Assembly (NCBI GenBank): GCA_023387735.1
Contig: JAEWHP010000020.1
Location: forward strand, 310,001 to 374,000
Length of the DNA: 64,000 nt
DNA from: Pseudomonadota bacterium
GTDB lineage: Bacteria > Pseudomonadota > Alphaproteobacteria > Rhizobiales > Xanthobacteraceae
Direction of reading: 5' to 3'
Position 1 is the stretch's first letter, and every line of letters begins with the position of its first letter. Of this stretch, positions 1-8,487 are shown one piece after another. Below the pieces are notes generated by a model. That model was not told the origin of the DNA. It saw only the letters and a program-made list of their open reading frames with translations, and made no database searches. The position numbers and the translations under genes were made by a program.

Positions 1-1064
1 TCGACCCGCGCGCGGACTAAAGCTGCCTGCGCGTCCGGCTTCGGCGGCAGCGCCGCCCAGATCAGGCCGCCGCCCCAATCGTAGATCACGTCGCCCTGCG
101 ACTCACGCGCCAGAGCCTGGCCGAGCGCGCCACCCGAGGCCGGCGGGCAGACGATCCGCCAGACCGGCCACAGCCCGCGCGCGCCGCCGGCGGCGAACGG
201 CTCGACGTCGCGGATATCTGCCCAGACCGATGCCGAGGCGTCATCCTGCAGCATCTCCACCGCGCCGAACGCTGCCAGCGCCTTGCCAAGCGAGCCGGCG
301 CGGTCGGCCACCGAAGCCGCGATCCCTTCCAGCCGCAGCAGGGTCACCGCCCGACCCGCCTCCCCGAGGCGCGCCAGCGCGCCGGTTGAAGAGCCGAACA
401 CCGAACCCGGCAAATGCGCGGCGCCCGACACGTCGTAGGGCGAGCCGAGGGCTGCGGTCATCGCACGGTTGGCGGTCAGATCGTCGAGCCCGGCAAGCAC
501 CAGCGTGCGCTCGCTCTCGGGCTTCGGCATCACCTTCAGCGTCACCTCGGTCATCACAGCCAGGGTGCCCCACGACCCCGTCAGGAGCTTGCAAAGATCG
601 TATCCGGTGACGTTCTTCACCACCCGCCCGCCGGTCTTGAAGCTGTCGCCGAAGCCCGAAACCGCGTGCGCGCCCAGCAAATGATCGCGGGCGCCGCCGG
701 CCTTGATCCGGCGCGGCCCGGCCAGTCCCGCGGCGATCATGCCGCCGATGGTGCCGTTGCCGGACACGCCGAGCAGCGCGGACGTATCCATCGGCTCGAA
801 GGCGAATTGCTGGTTCTTCGAATCGATCAGTGACTGCAGGTCGGCCAGCGGCGCGCCTGCCTGCACCGTGATGATCAGTTCGTTCGGCTCGTAGGCGCTG
901 ACCGCATTCAGCGCCGAGACATCGAGCACGGCATTGGTCGCCATCGGCTGGCCAATCAGCCGCTTGGTGCCATGGCCGATGATCTCCAGCGGCTGGTCGC
1001 TGGCGATCGCCGCGCGCACCACCTCCTCGACGTCCTTGGCGTCACGTACTTTCAGGGTGTCCAC
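1..1064 (-). CDS. glcE: Glycolate oxidase FAD-binding subunit GlcE (3' end cut by window edge)
   Basis: About 354 codons are visible and the frame is still open at base 1, so the C-terminus lies outside the window. The product reads as a small FAD-binding (PCMH-type) flavoprotein: an early IIGHGTKR segment, then GNGTIGGMIAAG and VSGFGDSFKTGGRVVKNVTG, the usual dinucleotide-binding signatures of GlcE. GlcE works with GlcD and the iron-sulfur subunit GlcF to oxidise glycolate to glyoxylate; glcF would be expected beyond base 1. It lies just downstream of glcD on the same strand. I start it at GTG 1064 (protein begins MDTLKVRDAKDVEE); an in-frame ATG at 1091 exists but sits inside a dispersed palindromic repeat and has no clear ribosome site, so I judge it less likely. 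Confidence 0.85.
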   Translation of the reverse strand, partial: MDTLKVRDAKDVEEVVRAAIASDQPLEIIGHGTKRLIGQPMATNAVLDVSALNAVSAYEPNELIITVQAGAPLADLQSLIDSKNQQFAFEPMDTSALLGVSGNGTIGGMIAAGLAGPRRIKAGGARDHLLGAHAVSGFGDSFKTGGRVVKNVTGYDLCKLLTGSWGTLAVMTEVTLKVMPKPESERTLVLAGLDDLTANRAMTAALGSPYDVSGAAHLPGSVFGSSTGALARLGEAGRAVTLLRLEGIAASVADRAGSLGKALAAFGAVEMLQDDASASVWADIRDVEPFAAGGARGLWPVWRIVCPPASGGALGQALARESQGDVIYDWGGGLIWAALPPKPDAQAALVRARV

Positions 1065-1087
1065 GCTTTCAAACCCGCATTCTATGG

Positions 1088-1188
1088 TCATCGTCCGCGA
1101 AGGCGGACGATCCAGTAACCTCCGTGAGCGAGGTCAAACCGCGACAGCTCAGCGTACTGGATACCCCGCCTTCGCGGGGTGGGACGAT
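1088..1188. repeat. Intergenic palindromic repeat, family A (copy 1)
   Basis: Outer arms read TCATCGTCCGCGAAGGCGGA on the left and a degenerate reverse complement (CCCCGCCTTCGCGGGG-type) on the right, with CCAGTA and TACTGGAT as inner inverted words. The same architecture recurs at 46603-46700. It fills the glcD-glcE gap, so both genes are probably co-transcribed through it. Confidence 0.7.
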
Positions 1189-1211
1189 TGTGAGATGGGC
1201 GAAAGTCATAC

Positions 1212-2705
1212 TCAGAACCTCGGCAAATCCGGAAACGCCAGCTTGCCGCCGTGCACGTGCATGCGGCCGAGTTCGGCGCAGCGGTGCAGCGTCGGAAACA
1301 CCTTACCGGGGTTGAGCAGCCCCTGCGCGTCGAAGGCGCATTTCAGGCGCTGCTGCTGGTTGAGATCGATCTCGGAAAACATCTCCGGCATCAGGTCGCG
1401 CTTCTCGATGCCGACGCCGTGCTCGCCGGTCAGCACGCCGCCGAATTCGACGCAGGCGCGCAGGATGTCGGCGCCGAACGCCTCGGCCCGCTCCATCTCG
1501 CCAGGCTGGTTGGCGTCGTAGAGGATCAGCGGATGCAGATTGCCGTCGCCGGCGTGGAACACGTTGGCGACACGGAGATCGTATTTGGCCGAGAGGTCGC
1601 GGATGCGCGCCAGGGCTTTCGGCAACGCGCCGCGCGGAATGGTGCCGTCCATGCAGAGATAGTCGGGCGAAATCCGGCCCACCGCCGGAAACGCCGCCTT
1701 GCGGCCGGCCCAGAACAAATTGCGCTCGGTCTCGGAGGTGGAGATCTGGCAGGTGGTCGAGCCGCAGCCCTGTGCGATCGCCTCGACGCGTTTGATCAGT
1801 TCGTCGACCTCCACACCGGGACCATCGAGTTCGATGATCAGGAGCGCCTCGACGTCGAGCGGATAGCCGGCATGAACAAAGGCCTCGGCGGCGTGGATCG
1901 CGGGCTTGTCCATCATCTCCATGCCGCCTGGAATGATGCCGGCGCCGATGATGCGCGCCACGCATTCGCCGGCGGCCTCGACCTCGGCGAACCCGACCAT
2001 CAGCGCGCGCGCCGTCTCGGGCTTCTGCAGGATCCGCACCGTGATCTCGGTGATGACGCCGAGCAGCCCTTCCGAGCCGGTGATGATCCCCATCAGGTCG
2101 TAGCCGGCGTTCTCGGCCGCCTTGCCGCCAATGCGCAGGACCTCGCCCGACATCAGGACAATTTCGCAGCCCAGCACGTTGTTGGTGGTCATGCCGTATT
2201 TCAGGCAATGCACGCCGCCGGAATTCTCCGCGACGTTGCCGCCGATCGAGCAGGCGATCTGCGACGACGGATCGGGCGCGTAGTAGAAGCCGGCATGGGC
2301 CACCGCCTGGCTGATGGCGAGGTTGGTGACGCCCGGCTCGGTCACCACCACGCGGTTATCGAAATCGATCTCGCGGATGCGCTTGAATTTGCCGAGCCCC
2401 AGCAGCACGCCGTCGACCAGCGGCAGCGCGCCGCCCGATAGCGATGTGCCGGAGCCGCGCGGCACCACCTTGATGCCCTGGGCGTGGCAGTATTTCAGGA
2501 CCCTGGAGACCTGCTCCGTCGTGTCCGGCAGTACCACCACCATTGGCGGCTGACGGTAGGCCATCAGGCCGTCGGACTCGTAGGGCAGCATCTCGGCAGC
2601 ACTGTCGATCACGCCCTCGCCGGGCACGATGGCGCGCAGCGCGGCCACAATGGCGTCACGCCGATTCAGGACCGCCTGATCGGCAGCCGGCATCATGATG
2701 GCCAT
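1212..2705 (-). CDS. glcD: Glycolate oxidase FAD-linked subunit GlcD
   Basis: 497 residues. An FAD-linked oxidase (PCMH fold, vanillyl-alcohol-oxidase superfamily) with the N-terminal VPRGSGTSLSGGALPLVDG FAD segment, SIGGNVAENSGG, and the C-terminal FHAGDGNLHP signature that carries metal and substrate ligands. It is the catalytic subunit of glycolate oxidase, oxidising 2-hydroxy acids such as glycolate. I start it at ATG 2705 because GGAGGG lies about 8 bases upstream; a longer open frame reaches 2945 but the extra 80 residues are not family-like. glcE follows about 120-150 bases downstream across a palindromic repeat. Length fits the family (about 490-500). D-lactate dehydrogenase is the alternative function, but the adjacent GlcE argues for glycolate. 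Confidence 0.92.
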   Translation of the reverse strand: MAIMMPAADQAVLNRRDAIVAALRAIVPGEGVIDSAAEMLPYESDGLMAYRQPPMVVVLPDTTEQVSRVLKYCHAQGIKVVPRGSGTSLSGGALPLVDGVLLGLGKFKRIREIDFDNRVVVTEPGVTNLAISQAVAHAGFYYAPDPSSQIACSIGGNVAENSGGVHCLKYGMTTNNVLGCEIVLMSGEVLRIGGKAAENAGYDLMGIITGSEGLLGVITEITVRILQKPETARALMVGFAEVEAAGECVARIIGAGIIPGGMEMMDKPAIHAAEAFVHAGYPLDVEALLIIELDGPGVEVDELIKRVEAIAQGCGSTTCQISTSETERNLFWAGRKAAFPAVGRISPDYLCMDGTIPRGALPKALARIRDLSAKYDLRVANVFHAGDGNLHPLILYDANQPGEMERAEAFGADILRACVEFGGVLTGEHGVGIEKRDLMPEMFSEIDLNQQQRLKCAFDAQGLLNPGKVFPTLHRCAELGRMHVHGGKLAFPDLPRF

Positions 2706-2935
2706 CGGTGTCCCTCCCCGACCACGCTTCATCGAATTGTCGCGACAAATCAACCACGTCTGCCGGGATTTGGGTAGGCCATCCGAAGGTTGGATTGCGG
2801 GCAGGCAAACGATGAGTTCACTCTGGGACAAGTCGGCAATCGCGAAACCTGTCAAGGTTTCGTGGCTTGTCCAATCCAGGCGGGCCTGCCACAAGACATT
2901 CGCCTCTCTACCCGGGAAGAAATGAAGAGCACCAC

Positions 2936-3328
2936 ATGAAAGCATCGACTTTGAGCGCGCTGGTTGTCGTTACCTCTCTGGCCACAGCAACGGGAGCGCT
3001 GGCGCAGGACGCCGCCGCCGGCAAAACCTCGTTCAACAAATGCCTGGCCTGTCACGCGGTCGGCGAAAACGCCAAGAACAAGGTCGGCCCGGAATTGAAC
3101 GGGCTCGACGGCCGCAAGTCCGGCACCACGGCGGGCTATTCCTATTCGGAAGCCAACAAGAATTCCGGCATCACCTGGAATAAGGAAGTCTTCCTCGAAT
3201 ACATCAGGGATCCCAAGGCGAAGATTCCCGGCACCAAGATGATCTTCGCCGGCATCAAGAACGAAACGGAAGCCAGCAATCTCTGGGCGTTCCTCGCGCA
3301 GTACGACAAGGACGGCAAGATCAAGTGA
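2936..3328 (+). CDS. Soluble class I c-type cytochrome
   Basis: 130 residues with a cleavable signal peptide (cut near ALAQ-DAAAG, residue 24). Haem attachment is C36-L-A-C39-H40, and M102 in the TKMIFAG segment is the likely sixth ligand. Overall it resembles the cytochrome c2/c550 and mitochondrial cytochrome c type (KVGPELNGLDGR, then NLWAFLAQYD at the C-terminus). It would carry electrons in the periplasm, for example to a terminal oxidase. Start at ATG 2936, where a GGAAGAAATGAAGAG purine stretch lies upstream. It is divergent from glcD; the shared intergenic of about 230 bases should hold both promoters. A long palindromic repeat follows its stop codon. Confidence 0.93.
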   Translation: MKASTLSALVVVTSLATATGALAQDAAAGKTSFNKCLACHAVGENAKNKVGPELNGLDGRKSGTTAGYSYSEANKNSGITWNKEVFLEYIRDPKAKIPGTKMIFAGIKNETEASNLWAFLAQYDKDGKIK

Positions 3329-3340
3329 AGTTGCGGTTCT

Positions 3341-3495
3341 CTTCACCCGCCCCTTGAGGGGGCGGGTCGACGTGCGCAAGCGCACGGCGGGGTGGGGTGA
3401 CGGTCTATCCGCGTCCAACAGCGCCCGAGTTGATAGACTGTCACCCCACCCCCGCCGCTTTGCGGCGACCCGCCCCCTCAAGGGGCGGGTGAACT
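3341..3495. repeat. Long nested palindromic repeat
   Basis: About 155 bases between two convergent genes. Outer arms TTCACCCGCCCCTTGAGGGG (left) and CCCCTCAAGGGGCGGGTGAA (right) are inverted; inside them GGTGGGGTGACGGTCTATC pairs with GATAGACTGTCACCCCACC. The folded transcript would be a long interrupted hairpin that could end both convergent transcripts, although no T-tract is present. Confidence 0.75.
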
Positions 3496-3789
3496 TCAAG
3501 CCAGCGTGTGCACGATCACGGGCCCGGCCATCGCAGTGGCCGGTCCGGTCAACAGCGGCGCGAGTTCCTGCTCGATCCACGCCAGCGCGCGCTTGTTCGA
3601 CTCCTCGGCCGCGGCGTAATTGTTGAACAGGCTGATCGCGATCACGGTGTCGTCGGGCGCATAGACCACGTAATAGCCCATGAAACCTTCGACCGCGCTG
3701 ATAACGGGTATCGCGCCTTCCTTGATCCTGCGTGTGAGCTCTTCGACCTGCCCGGCCTTTGCCTTGCCTTGACGAATGGCGGCGTACAT
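3496..3789 (-). CDS. Small antibiotic-biosynthesis-monooxygenase-like (dimeric alpha/beta barrel) protein
   Basis: 97 residues beginning MYAAIRQGKAKAGQVEEL, with the pattern of ABM-superfamily proteins: a first beta strand, a helix (VEELTRRIKEG), a central VEGFMGYYVVYAPDDTVIAIS strand pair, and a helix EESNKRALAWIEQEL. Such proteins form ferredoxin-like dimers, and many have no known enzyme activity. Start ATG 3789 is preceded by GGGAGAG. There is no operon partner; it is separated from the cytochrome gene by a palindromic repeat. The specific role is unknown. Confidence 0.65.
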   Translation of the reverse strand: MYAAIRQGKAKAGQVEELTRRIKEGAIPVISAVEGFMGYYVVYAPDDTVIAISLFNNYAAAEESNKRALAWIEQELAPLLTGPATAMAGPVIVHTLA

Positions 3790-3997
3790 GGGGCTCTCCC
3801 TCGAAGGTAGGCTGCCCTAAATCCCAACTCTCACATTCATCCTGGAACGCGATGATTTTTCTTCAGAAGTCACCGCTCCAGTTTTCCTTGGGCGGGCCGA
3901 GCAGCGGAGTCCCGCGCGTGCGGAATGCTAACGCATCGCAGTACACCAGACCATCCGCCGTTTTGCCATCGCGGCGCGAGCGGGCGACGGAACTGGG

Positions 3998-4885
3998 CTA
4001 TGCGAGGGCCGGGCTGACGGCAACGTGCGGGGCGTGCGCGGTGCAGGCCTCGAAGGCCGCGTCGATGATCGAAAGCTTCACCGCCTGGGCTTCGTGATAC
4101 TCGCGGCGGAAACCTGCCGACATCCATAGCGGCGACCTTCCCCGCACGCCGGACCAGCCCAGGCTGCCCATCGCTTCCGCCTCGGCAAACTTGCGGCCGA
4201 GCTGGGTTCGCGACAGGCTGAGGCGCCGCGCCAGTCCGGAAACCGACGTCACGTCGGTTTGAATTCGCTCGCGGTCGCCGGCGCCCTCCTCGCAGCCGAC
4301 GATCATCCGATCCATCACCAGCCCGCCGTCATCGATCCAGGTGAACAGGTCGAAGGTCCTGGGGGGATGGCGCACGTCCGCCGAGGCGACCAGGCCATCG
4401 GCGATCAGGGGCTGGATTTTGCCGAGCAATGCAGGCTGCGCGTTGAACGTTGCCACCCTGGCGCCGCCGTCCAGTCCATCGAGGGTCGCAAGATGCAGCG
4501 CGTGCCAGTGGAACAGCGCCATCACCACGGGAGGCGCGGGTTCCAGCGGCCGGTGCCGCCGGCCCTCGCTGTTGGCGACGAAACGGACGATGTCGTATTT
4601 CAGCAATTCCTTGAGAAACGCCGACGCCGTGTTGCGGCTCGCCAGGCTGTGGCGCTCCACGATCTCGAGGAACCGCTCGGCCAGCAGACCGGCGCCCGCG
4701 TCTTCGGCCTCATTGCGAAAATACTGCGCCACCGCCGCATGTGCCAGCAACCAGCGCTGCTGCGTCGCAAACAGCGAAGCCATCCGCGGACTGGCCTCGT
4801 GCACCGATATCAGTGATTGCGCCTGGACTCGAACGCATCGTTCGAGCGCCGGATGCAGCAGGATATCGTCCGCAGTCATGGCCAT
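3998..4885 (-). CDS. Helix-turn-helix protein of unknown function
   Basis: About 295 residues from ATG 4885 (MAMTADDILLHP); ATG 4879 is equally possible and the open frame extends to 4993. Two DNA-binding-like segments are visible: a winged-helix-like stretch in the first half (SLASRNTASAFLKELLKYD) and an AraC- or MarR-like helix-turn-helix near residues 210-235 (SGLARRLSLSRTQLGRKF). No sensor domain is recognised. It ends about 200 bases from the ABM-like gene, and the alpha/beta hydrolase gene lies just upstream on the same strand. A transcriptional regulator is an inference from the HTH pattern alone. Confidence 0.5.
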   Translation of the reverse strand: MAMTADDILLHPALERCVRVQAQSLISVHEASPRMASLFATQQRWLLAHAAVAQYFRNEAEDAGAGLLAERFLEIVERHSLASRNTASAFLKELLKYDIVRFVANSEGRRHRPLEPAPPVVMALFHWHALHLATLDGLDGGARVATFNAQPALLGKIQPLIADGLVASADVRHPPRTFDLFTWIDDGGLVMDRMIVGCEEGAGDRERIQTDVTSVSGLARRLSLSRTQLGRKFAEAEAMGSLGWSGVRGRSPLWMSAGFRREYHEAQAVKLSIIDAAFEACTAHAPHVAVSPALA

Positions 4886-5000
4886 GGGTATGCCGGTAAA
4901 GGTGGCGGTTCCGGCACAGGCTATAACGGGAAGTCCGCGACGCTGGAAGGACACGGTTCGGAAGCATTTTCGTGCGCTGAATGAGAAGTCCACTGCAGCT

Positions 5001-5960
5001 CTAATTCGCTGCCGTCGCCCCGGCGAACTCAGCGACCATCGCCTCGATCTCGGAAATCACGAGATCGGGCGCGGCGTTCTGGATCATGTGACCGACCCCG
5101 GGCAACACGATCAGCTTTGCGACGGGAGCGACCTCGGCAAGCGGCCGCGAGTGGATCCTGGTCGAGACCGTCTTGTCGGACTCATCGCCCGAGATGATCG
5201 TGATCGGCGCCTTGATCTGCGAGTACCGCGGCGCCTGTTCGGCGACGGCGGCTTTCAGCGTCATCAAGTCCCATGCGTTGGCGAGGAACTCGCGCGGCCG
5301 CAGCAGCAGCGGTGTCGCGGTATTTCTCACAAAGCCCGGCGGCATCGGCTGCGGCAGGAAGACGCCGCGGGCGCCGGACTCGGCCAGCAGCAGGCCGAGC
5401 GGCAGGGTGATGGTATGGGCCAGCAGCGGGCCGATCACCGGTGTGGTCACGATCCTGTTGTATCGCCCGACGCCGCCCGGCCACGGGTAGGCCACCGGCG
5501 CGAGCATCACCAGACCCGCAACCGATTGCGGACGATCCAGCGCGATGCGTGTTCCCAGTGCCCCGGCCCAGGAATGCACCACGAACACCGCCCGGTCGAC
5601 GCCAAGCTTGGCCAGCGCCTCGCCGATCATCCGCCCCTGGATCTCGGGCGTCGAATCCTCGAAGCGGTCGCGGGTGCTCCAGCCGTGACCGGGCCGGTCG
5701 ATCAGGATCACGCGGCGATCCCGGGCGAGCCGTTCGCCGACCGGCTGCCGCATCACCTCGAGGTTGGAACTGGCGCCATGCAGCATCACGATCGGCGGGC
5801 CGGCGGCGTCGCGGGGACCGATATCGACGACATGGAGGGAGCCGCCGGCGACCCCGACCATCCTGCCCTGGGCTGGATGCGCCCGCTGCACGAGCCAGAC
5901 TCCGGCCTGCGTAACCAGCGCCAGGACTCCCAGCGCTGCCACGACGATCACTGCCACCAT
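5001..5960 (-). CDS. Membrane-anchored alpha/beta hydrolase
   Basis: 319 residues from ATG 5960; a TTG at 6032 would add 24 residues rich in Arg and Ser. An N-terminal hydrophobic segment (VAVIVVAALGVLALVTQAGV) is probably a membrane anchor. The alpha/beta hydrolase core shows the oxyanion HGASSN loop, a nucleophile elbow VHSWAGALG (Ser in H-S-W-A-G), an acidic residue in ISGDESD and a catalytic His in GVGHMIQ. The substrate cannot be told from the sequence. The next gene downstream encodes the HTH protein, so they may be co-transcribed. A divergent short gene starts at 6223. Confidence 0.8.
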   Translation of the reverse strand: MVAVIVVAALGVLALVTQAGVWLVQRAHPAQGRMVGVAGGSLHVVDIGPRDAAGPPIVMLHGASSNLEVMRQPVGERLARDRRVILIDRPGHGWSTRDRFEDSTPEIQGRMIGEALAKLGVDRAVFVVHSWAGALGTRIALDRPQSVAGLVMLAPVAYPWPGGVGRYNRIVTTPVIGPLLAHTITLPLGLLLAESGARGVFLPQPMPPGFVRNTATPLLLRPREFLANAWDLMTLKAAVAEQAPRYSQIKAPITIISGDESDKTVSTRIHSRPLAEVAPVAKLIVLPGVGHMIQNAAPDLVISEIEAMVAEFAGATAAN

Positions 5961-6222
5961 CGAATTTGTCCGGATCTTTCGCACCAGCGAGCTACGGCGC
6001 GATCGGCTGCGGGTTTCCAAAGTTGTCCACAAGGTGCGAATTCTGTGGATAGCGGGGTCATTACGGTGTCATTGGCGAGTTTATACAAATGCGTCGACAC
6101 TTTCGCCATGTGTGGGCGTGTCTGATGTGGGGGTAGCCAACGCGTGCGTCGTACCCGGAATCCACAGGAACAGGGTTGCCGACTCCAAATTGGTTTCGCG
6201 TATCATTCGGAAGGAGTACCCC

Positions 6223-6402
6223 ATGATTCCCAACGCAAGCGAAGCGGCCATCGACCAGATCGTAGCGAACTGCAATGGCGACATCCGCGGTGCGCTCAAG
6301 GCGCTGCTGCAGGTGAACGAGCAGCTTGAGGCGGAGCTGGCGCAATTCTATGCAGCGGTCGGTCTGGACGGCATGGCCCGCGGCAGCAACGCCATCCACT
6401 AG
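6223..6402 (+). CDS. Conserved short protein of unknown function
   Basis: 59 residues. A strong GGAAGGAG ribosome site sits 6 bases before ATG 6223, which is why I trust this start. The product is acidic and helical (EAAIDQIVANCNG, then RGALKALLQVNEQLEAELAQF), with a heptad-like second half that could pair with a partner. No signal peptide or cysteine pair is present. I do not recognise a named family; proteins of this style are common in Bradyrhizobium. No function is proposed. Confidence 0.65.
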   Translation: MIPNASEAAIDQIVANCNGDIRGALKALLQVNEQLEAELAQFYAAVGLDGMARGSNAIH

Positions 6403-6405
6403 AAT

Positions 6406-6482
6406 CCGTTTCGTCGAAACGGGCCCTGAACTTCGGTCTGACGCGTTTTCTTGACGCGAACCGGGCTCCACTTGGCTTGAAA
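6406..6482. repeat. Hairpin followed by direct-repeat intergenic element
   Basis: CCGTTTC-GTC-GAAACGG (6406-6422) is a perfect 7-bp hairpin just after the stop codon of the 59-residue gene. It is followed by GACGCGTTTTCTTGACGCG with a GACGCG direct repeat. There is no T-run, so it is not a canonical terminator. It separates two convergent genes. Confidence 0.4.
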
Positions 6483-6487
6483 ACGCT

Positions 6488-6769
6488 TTAGTCGGATTTC
6501 TCCTCCTCCGGCGCCTGTTCGGCGGGAGGTTCGGGCACAGCCGGGCATTCGGAAATGTTCGAGCGCGCCAGCTTGGCGTCGTCCATCGATTGGTATGGTC
6601 CGCTTCCGAACGTGATGTTGCCGCCGACCTGGCTGTTGATGACGGGATTGCTCGTAACAATCTCGCATTTGCCGGCCGCGCTGTCGCCGACGACCCAAAA
6701 GCCGCTTTGCGCGAAGGCGCAGGATTCGGCCGCGATCATCATCGCGCCGGCCAGCAGGTATTGTTTCAT
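6488..6769 (-). CDS. Small secreted protein of unknown function
   Basis: 93 residues with a clear signal peptide (MKQYLLAGAMMIAAESCAFAQ, cleavage near residue 20). The mature part is short: a WVVGDSAAGKCEIVTSNPV segment, two cysteines that could form a disulfide, and an acidic tail rich in Pro and Glu. Start ATG 6769 is preceded by AGGAGCGAGCC, a good ribosome site. Proteins of this kind are frequent in Bradyrhizobium and have no assigned role. Likely periplasmic. Confidence 0.7.
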   Translation of the reverse strand: MKQYLLAGAMMIAAESCAFAQSGFWVVGDSAAGKCEIVTSNPVINSQVGGNITFGSGPYQSMDDAKLARSNISECPAVPEPPAEQAPEEEKSD

Positions 6770-6903
6770 GGCTCGCTCCTGTCACCCAGTCGTCGGCAGA
6801 CAATAGCGCGTCAGCCGCGCAACCGTTCCTGCCTGCGGACTACGGTAGATGATCAGGGTTAACGGCGAACTGTCTGATAAGGCACGATCTTACGGGCTTC
6901 AGA

Positions 6904-7569
6904 TCAGATATCGCGGCCCTCGACCTTTTCGGTGAGCGTCTTTACCAGTTCCGGCACCTTTTCGAGATGCGGATTGACGGCCAGCGCCTTGCGGAACGCT
7001 TCGAGCGCGCGCTTTTCGTCGCCAATATCCTGCATGATCATGCCGAGCCCGGCCAGCGCGCCGAAATGGCGGGGCTCGCGAACCAGCACTTCGCGGATGT
7101 CCTGGAGCGAACGGGCATAGTCGTTCTTCAAATAGTAGATCGTCGCCCGCCGGTTCCAGGCTTCGATGTAATCGGGACGCAGCTTGACGACGGCATCGAG
7201 CAGCTTCAGCGCAACGTCCGGCTTCTGCGCGTCCATCGCGGCCTTGGCACGCAGCATCAGCAATGCTGCGGTATCGCTCGAGGTCTGCAGCCACTGGGCC
7301 CAGATCCGCGCCTCGACATGCTTGGCGCTGGCTTCATCGGGTGCGGCCTTCAGCGCGCCGAACAGGAAATCCAGACCGCGCGTGCGGTCAGCGCCGACCT
7401 TGGGAAGCTTGCTCGGCGCTTCCGGCAATTTCTTCTGGGCCTTCGGAGGCGGGACCACCCGGGGATCGTTCTGTTCGCTCTGCGCAAAGGCGGCCACGGG
7501 TGCGGCTGCCACGACTACGGCGAGGATCGCGATCCGGATGTTTCGGGTGACCAGGAATCTCAATGCCAT
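6904..7569 (-). CDS. Secreted tetratricopeptide-repeat protein
   Basis: 221 residues. An N-terminal hydrophobic stretch (IAILAVVVAAAPVAAFAQ) acts as a signal peptide. A Pro- and Lys-rich linker follows, then two to three TPR units with typical pairs: KLLDAVVKLRPDYIEAWNRR, TIYYLKNDYARSLQDIREVL and GLGMIMQDIGDEKRALEAF. TPR arrays bind other proteins; a periplasmic scaffold is the simplest inference. The gene stands alone, with rpmJ about 120 bases away on the same strand. Confidence 0.82.
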   Translation of the reverse strand: MALRFLVTRNIRIAILAVVVAAAPVAAFAQSEQNDPRVVPPPKAQKKLPEAPSKLPKVGADRTRGLDFLFGALKAAPDEASAKHVEARIWAQWLQTSSDTAALLMLRAKAAMDAQKPDVALKLLDAVVKLRPDYIEAWNRRATIYYLKNDYARSLQDIREVLVREPRHFGALAGLGMIMQDIGDEKRALEAFRKALAVNPHLEKVPELVKTLTEKVEGRDI

Positions 7570-7688
7570 GGCCGAAGTCTAGACGCACAAAATCGCGCTG
7601 CAAAGCAGCGCGTTGTCAAAGGCCTGTGAAAGAAGCGAGGCGCCGGCGGAACCCGGCTCCGCCCTGGCAGACAGCTCAGCCGTACAGC

Positions 7689-7814
7689 TCAGCCCTGGCG
7701 AGCCTTGAAGCGGCGCTGCACCTTGTTGATCACATAAACCCGGCCCTTGCGGCGGACCAGACGGTTGTTGCGGTGGCGACCACGCAGCGATTTCAACGAG
7801 TTACGGACCTTCAT
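7689..7814 (-). CDS. rpmJ: 50S ribosomal protein L36 (zinc-free type)
   Basis: 41 residues beginning MKVRNSLKSLRGRHRNN and ending RRFKARQG, the full L36 length with its very basic composition. The Cys/His zinc-ribbon ligands of the classical L36 are absent (no cysteine at all), so this is the C-minus form. Start ATG 7814 is preceded by AGGATTGTCCC. It stands alone, away from the main ribosomal-protein operon, which is usual for alphaproteobacterial rpmJ. Confidence 0.93.
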   Translation of the reverse strand: MKVRNSLKSLRGRHRNNRLVRRKGRVYVINKVQRRFKARQG

Positions 7815-8037
7815 GGGACAATCCTGATTGCTTCGAAAGGCCGTGTTGAAGGCCGAACCTGAGCTACCCGAAAGCGGCAAAATGGGGCTTATCCCGTAAA
7901 GCGGCAACCGCCCGGGACGGGGCGGTTTCTAAGCCATCGCGGCACCGAATGTCAATCCGAATGGGCTGTTTTCCGGTACCGTTCGGTGGACCTCCTCCGC
8001 CCGCCCGTTGCGGCGCCCATTGAAATAACTACCGGAT

Positions 8038-8475
8038 TCAGTCCGGCGGGAATTCCACCATGGCCTCGCCGGTGGCGACTTTTTCGCCAAGCTGGTTCCG
8101 CACCATGACGTCGATCAGCACCCAGCGCGAACTTTTCGTTACCTGCTTCGATTTGACGACGCCGTGGGGTTGAATGGTATCGCCGGGCCGCACCGGCTTG
8201 ACCCACCGCGTCTCGAGCCGGCGGTGAATGGCGCCGGCCGGATAGGCCCAGTCGGTGATCATGCGCGAGATCAGCCCGAAATTGTTCATGCCGTGCATGA
8301 TGATGCCGCCGAAATTGGTCTTGCCGAACGAGCCCTTCATGTACTCGTCGTCGAGATGCAGCGGGTTGTAGTCGAGCGAGGCATCGCAAAACAGCCGGAT
8401 GGATTCGCGACTGACGGCAAACGCCGGCCCCTCGATACCGTCGCCGGCGTTGAGACTTTCGAACGTGGTGGTCAT
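8038..8475 (-). CDS. MaoC-family dehydratase
   Basis: 145 residues with a hot-dog fold signature: FCDASLDYNPLHLDDEYM (hydratase-2-type DxxPLH catalytic segment) and GGIIMHGMNNFGLISR. MaoC proteins hydrate or dehydrate acyl-CoA thioesters. The upstream gene encodes a second hot-dog protein, ending 12 bases before this one starts, so the two probably form a heterodimeric hydratase made of two half-size subunits. Start ATG 8475 follows GGGAGGGCAGC. Confidence 0.85.
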   Translation of the reverse strand: MTTTFESLNAGDGIEGPAFAVSRESIRLFCDASLDYNPLHLDDEYMKGSFGKTNFGGIIMHGMNNFGLISRMITDWAYPAGAIHRRLETRWVKPVRPGDTIQPHGVVKSKQVTKSSRWVLIDVMVRNQLGEKVATGEAMVEFPPD

Positions 8476-8487
8476 GCTGCCCTCCCC

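Noticed and set aside
4341..6125. 594-codon plus-strand frame across two minus-strand genes
   Set aside because: Runs through the HTH protein and the hydrolase and the gap between them; no domain-like sequence.
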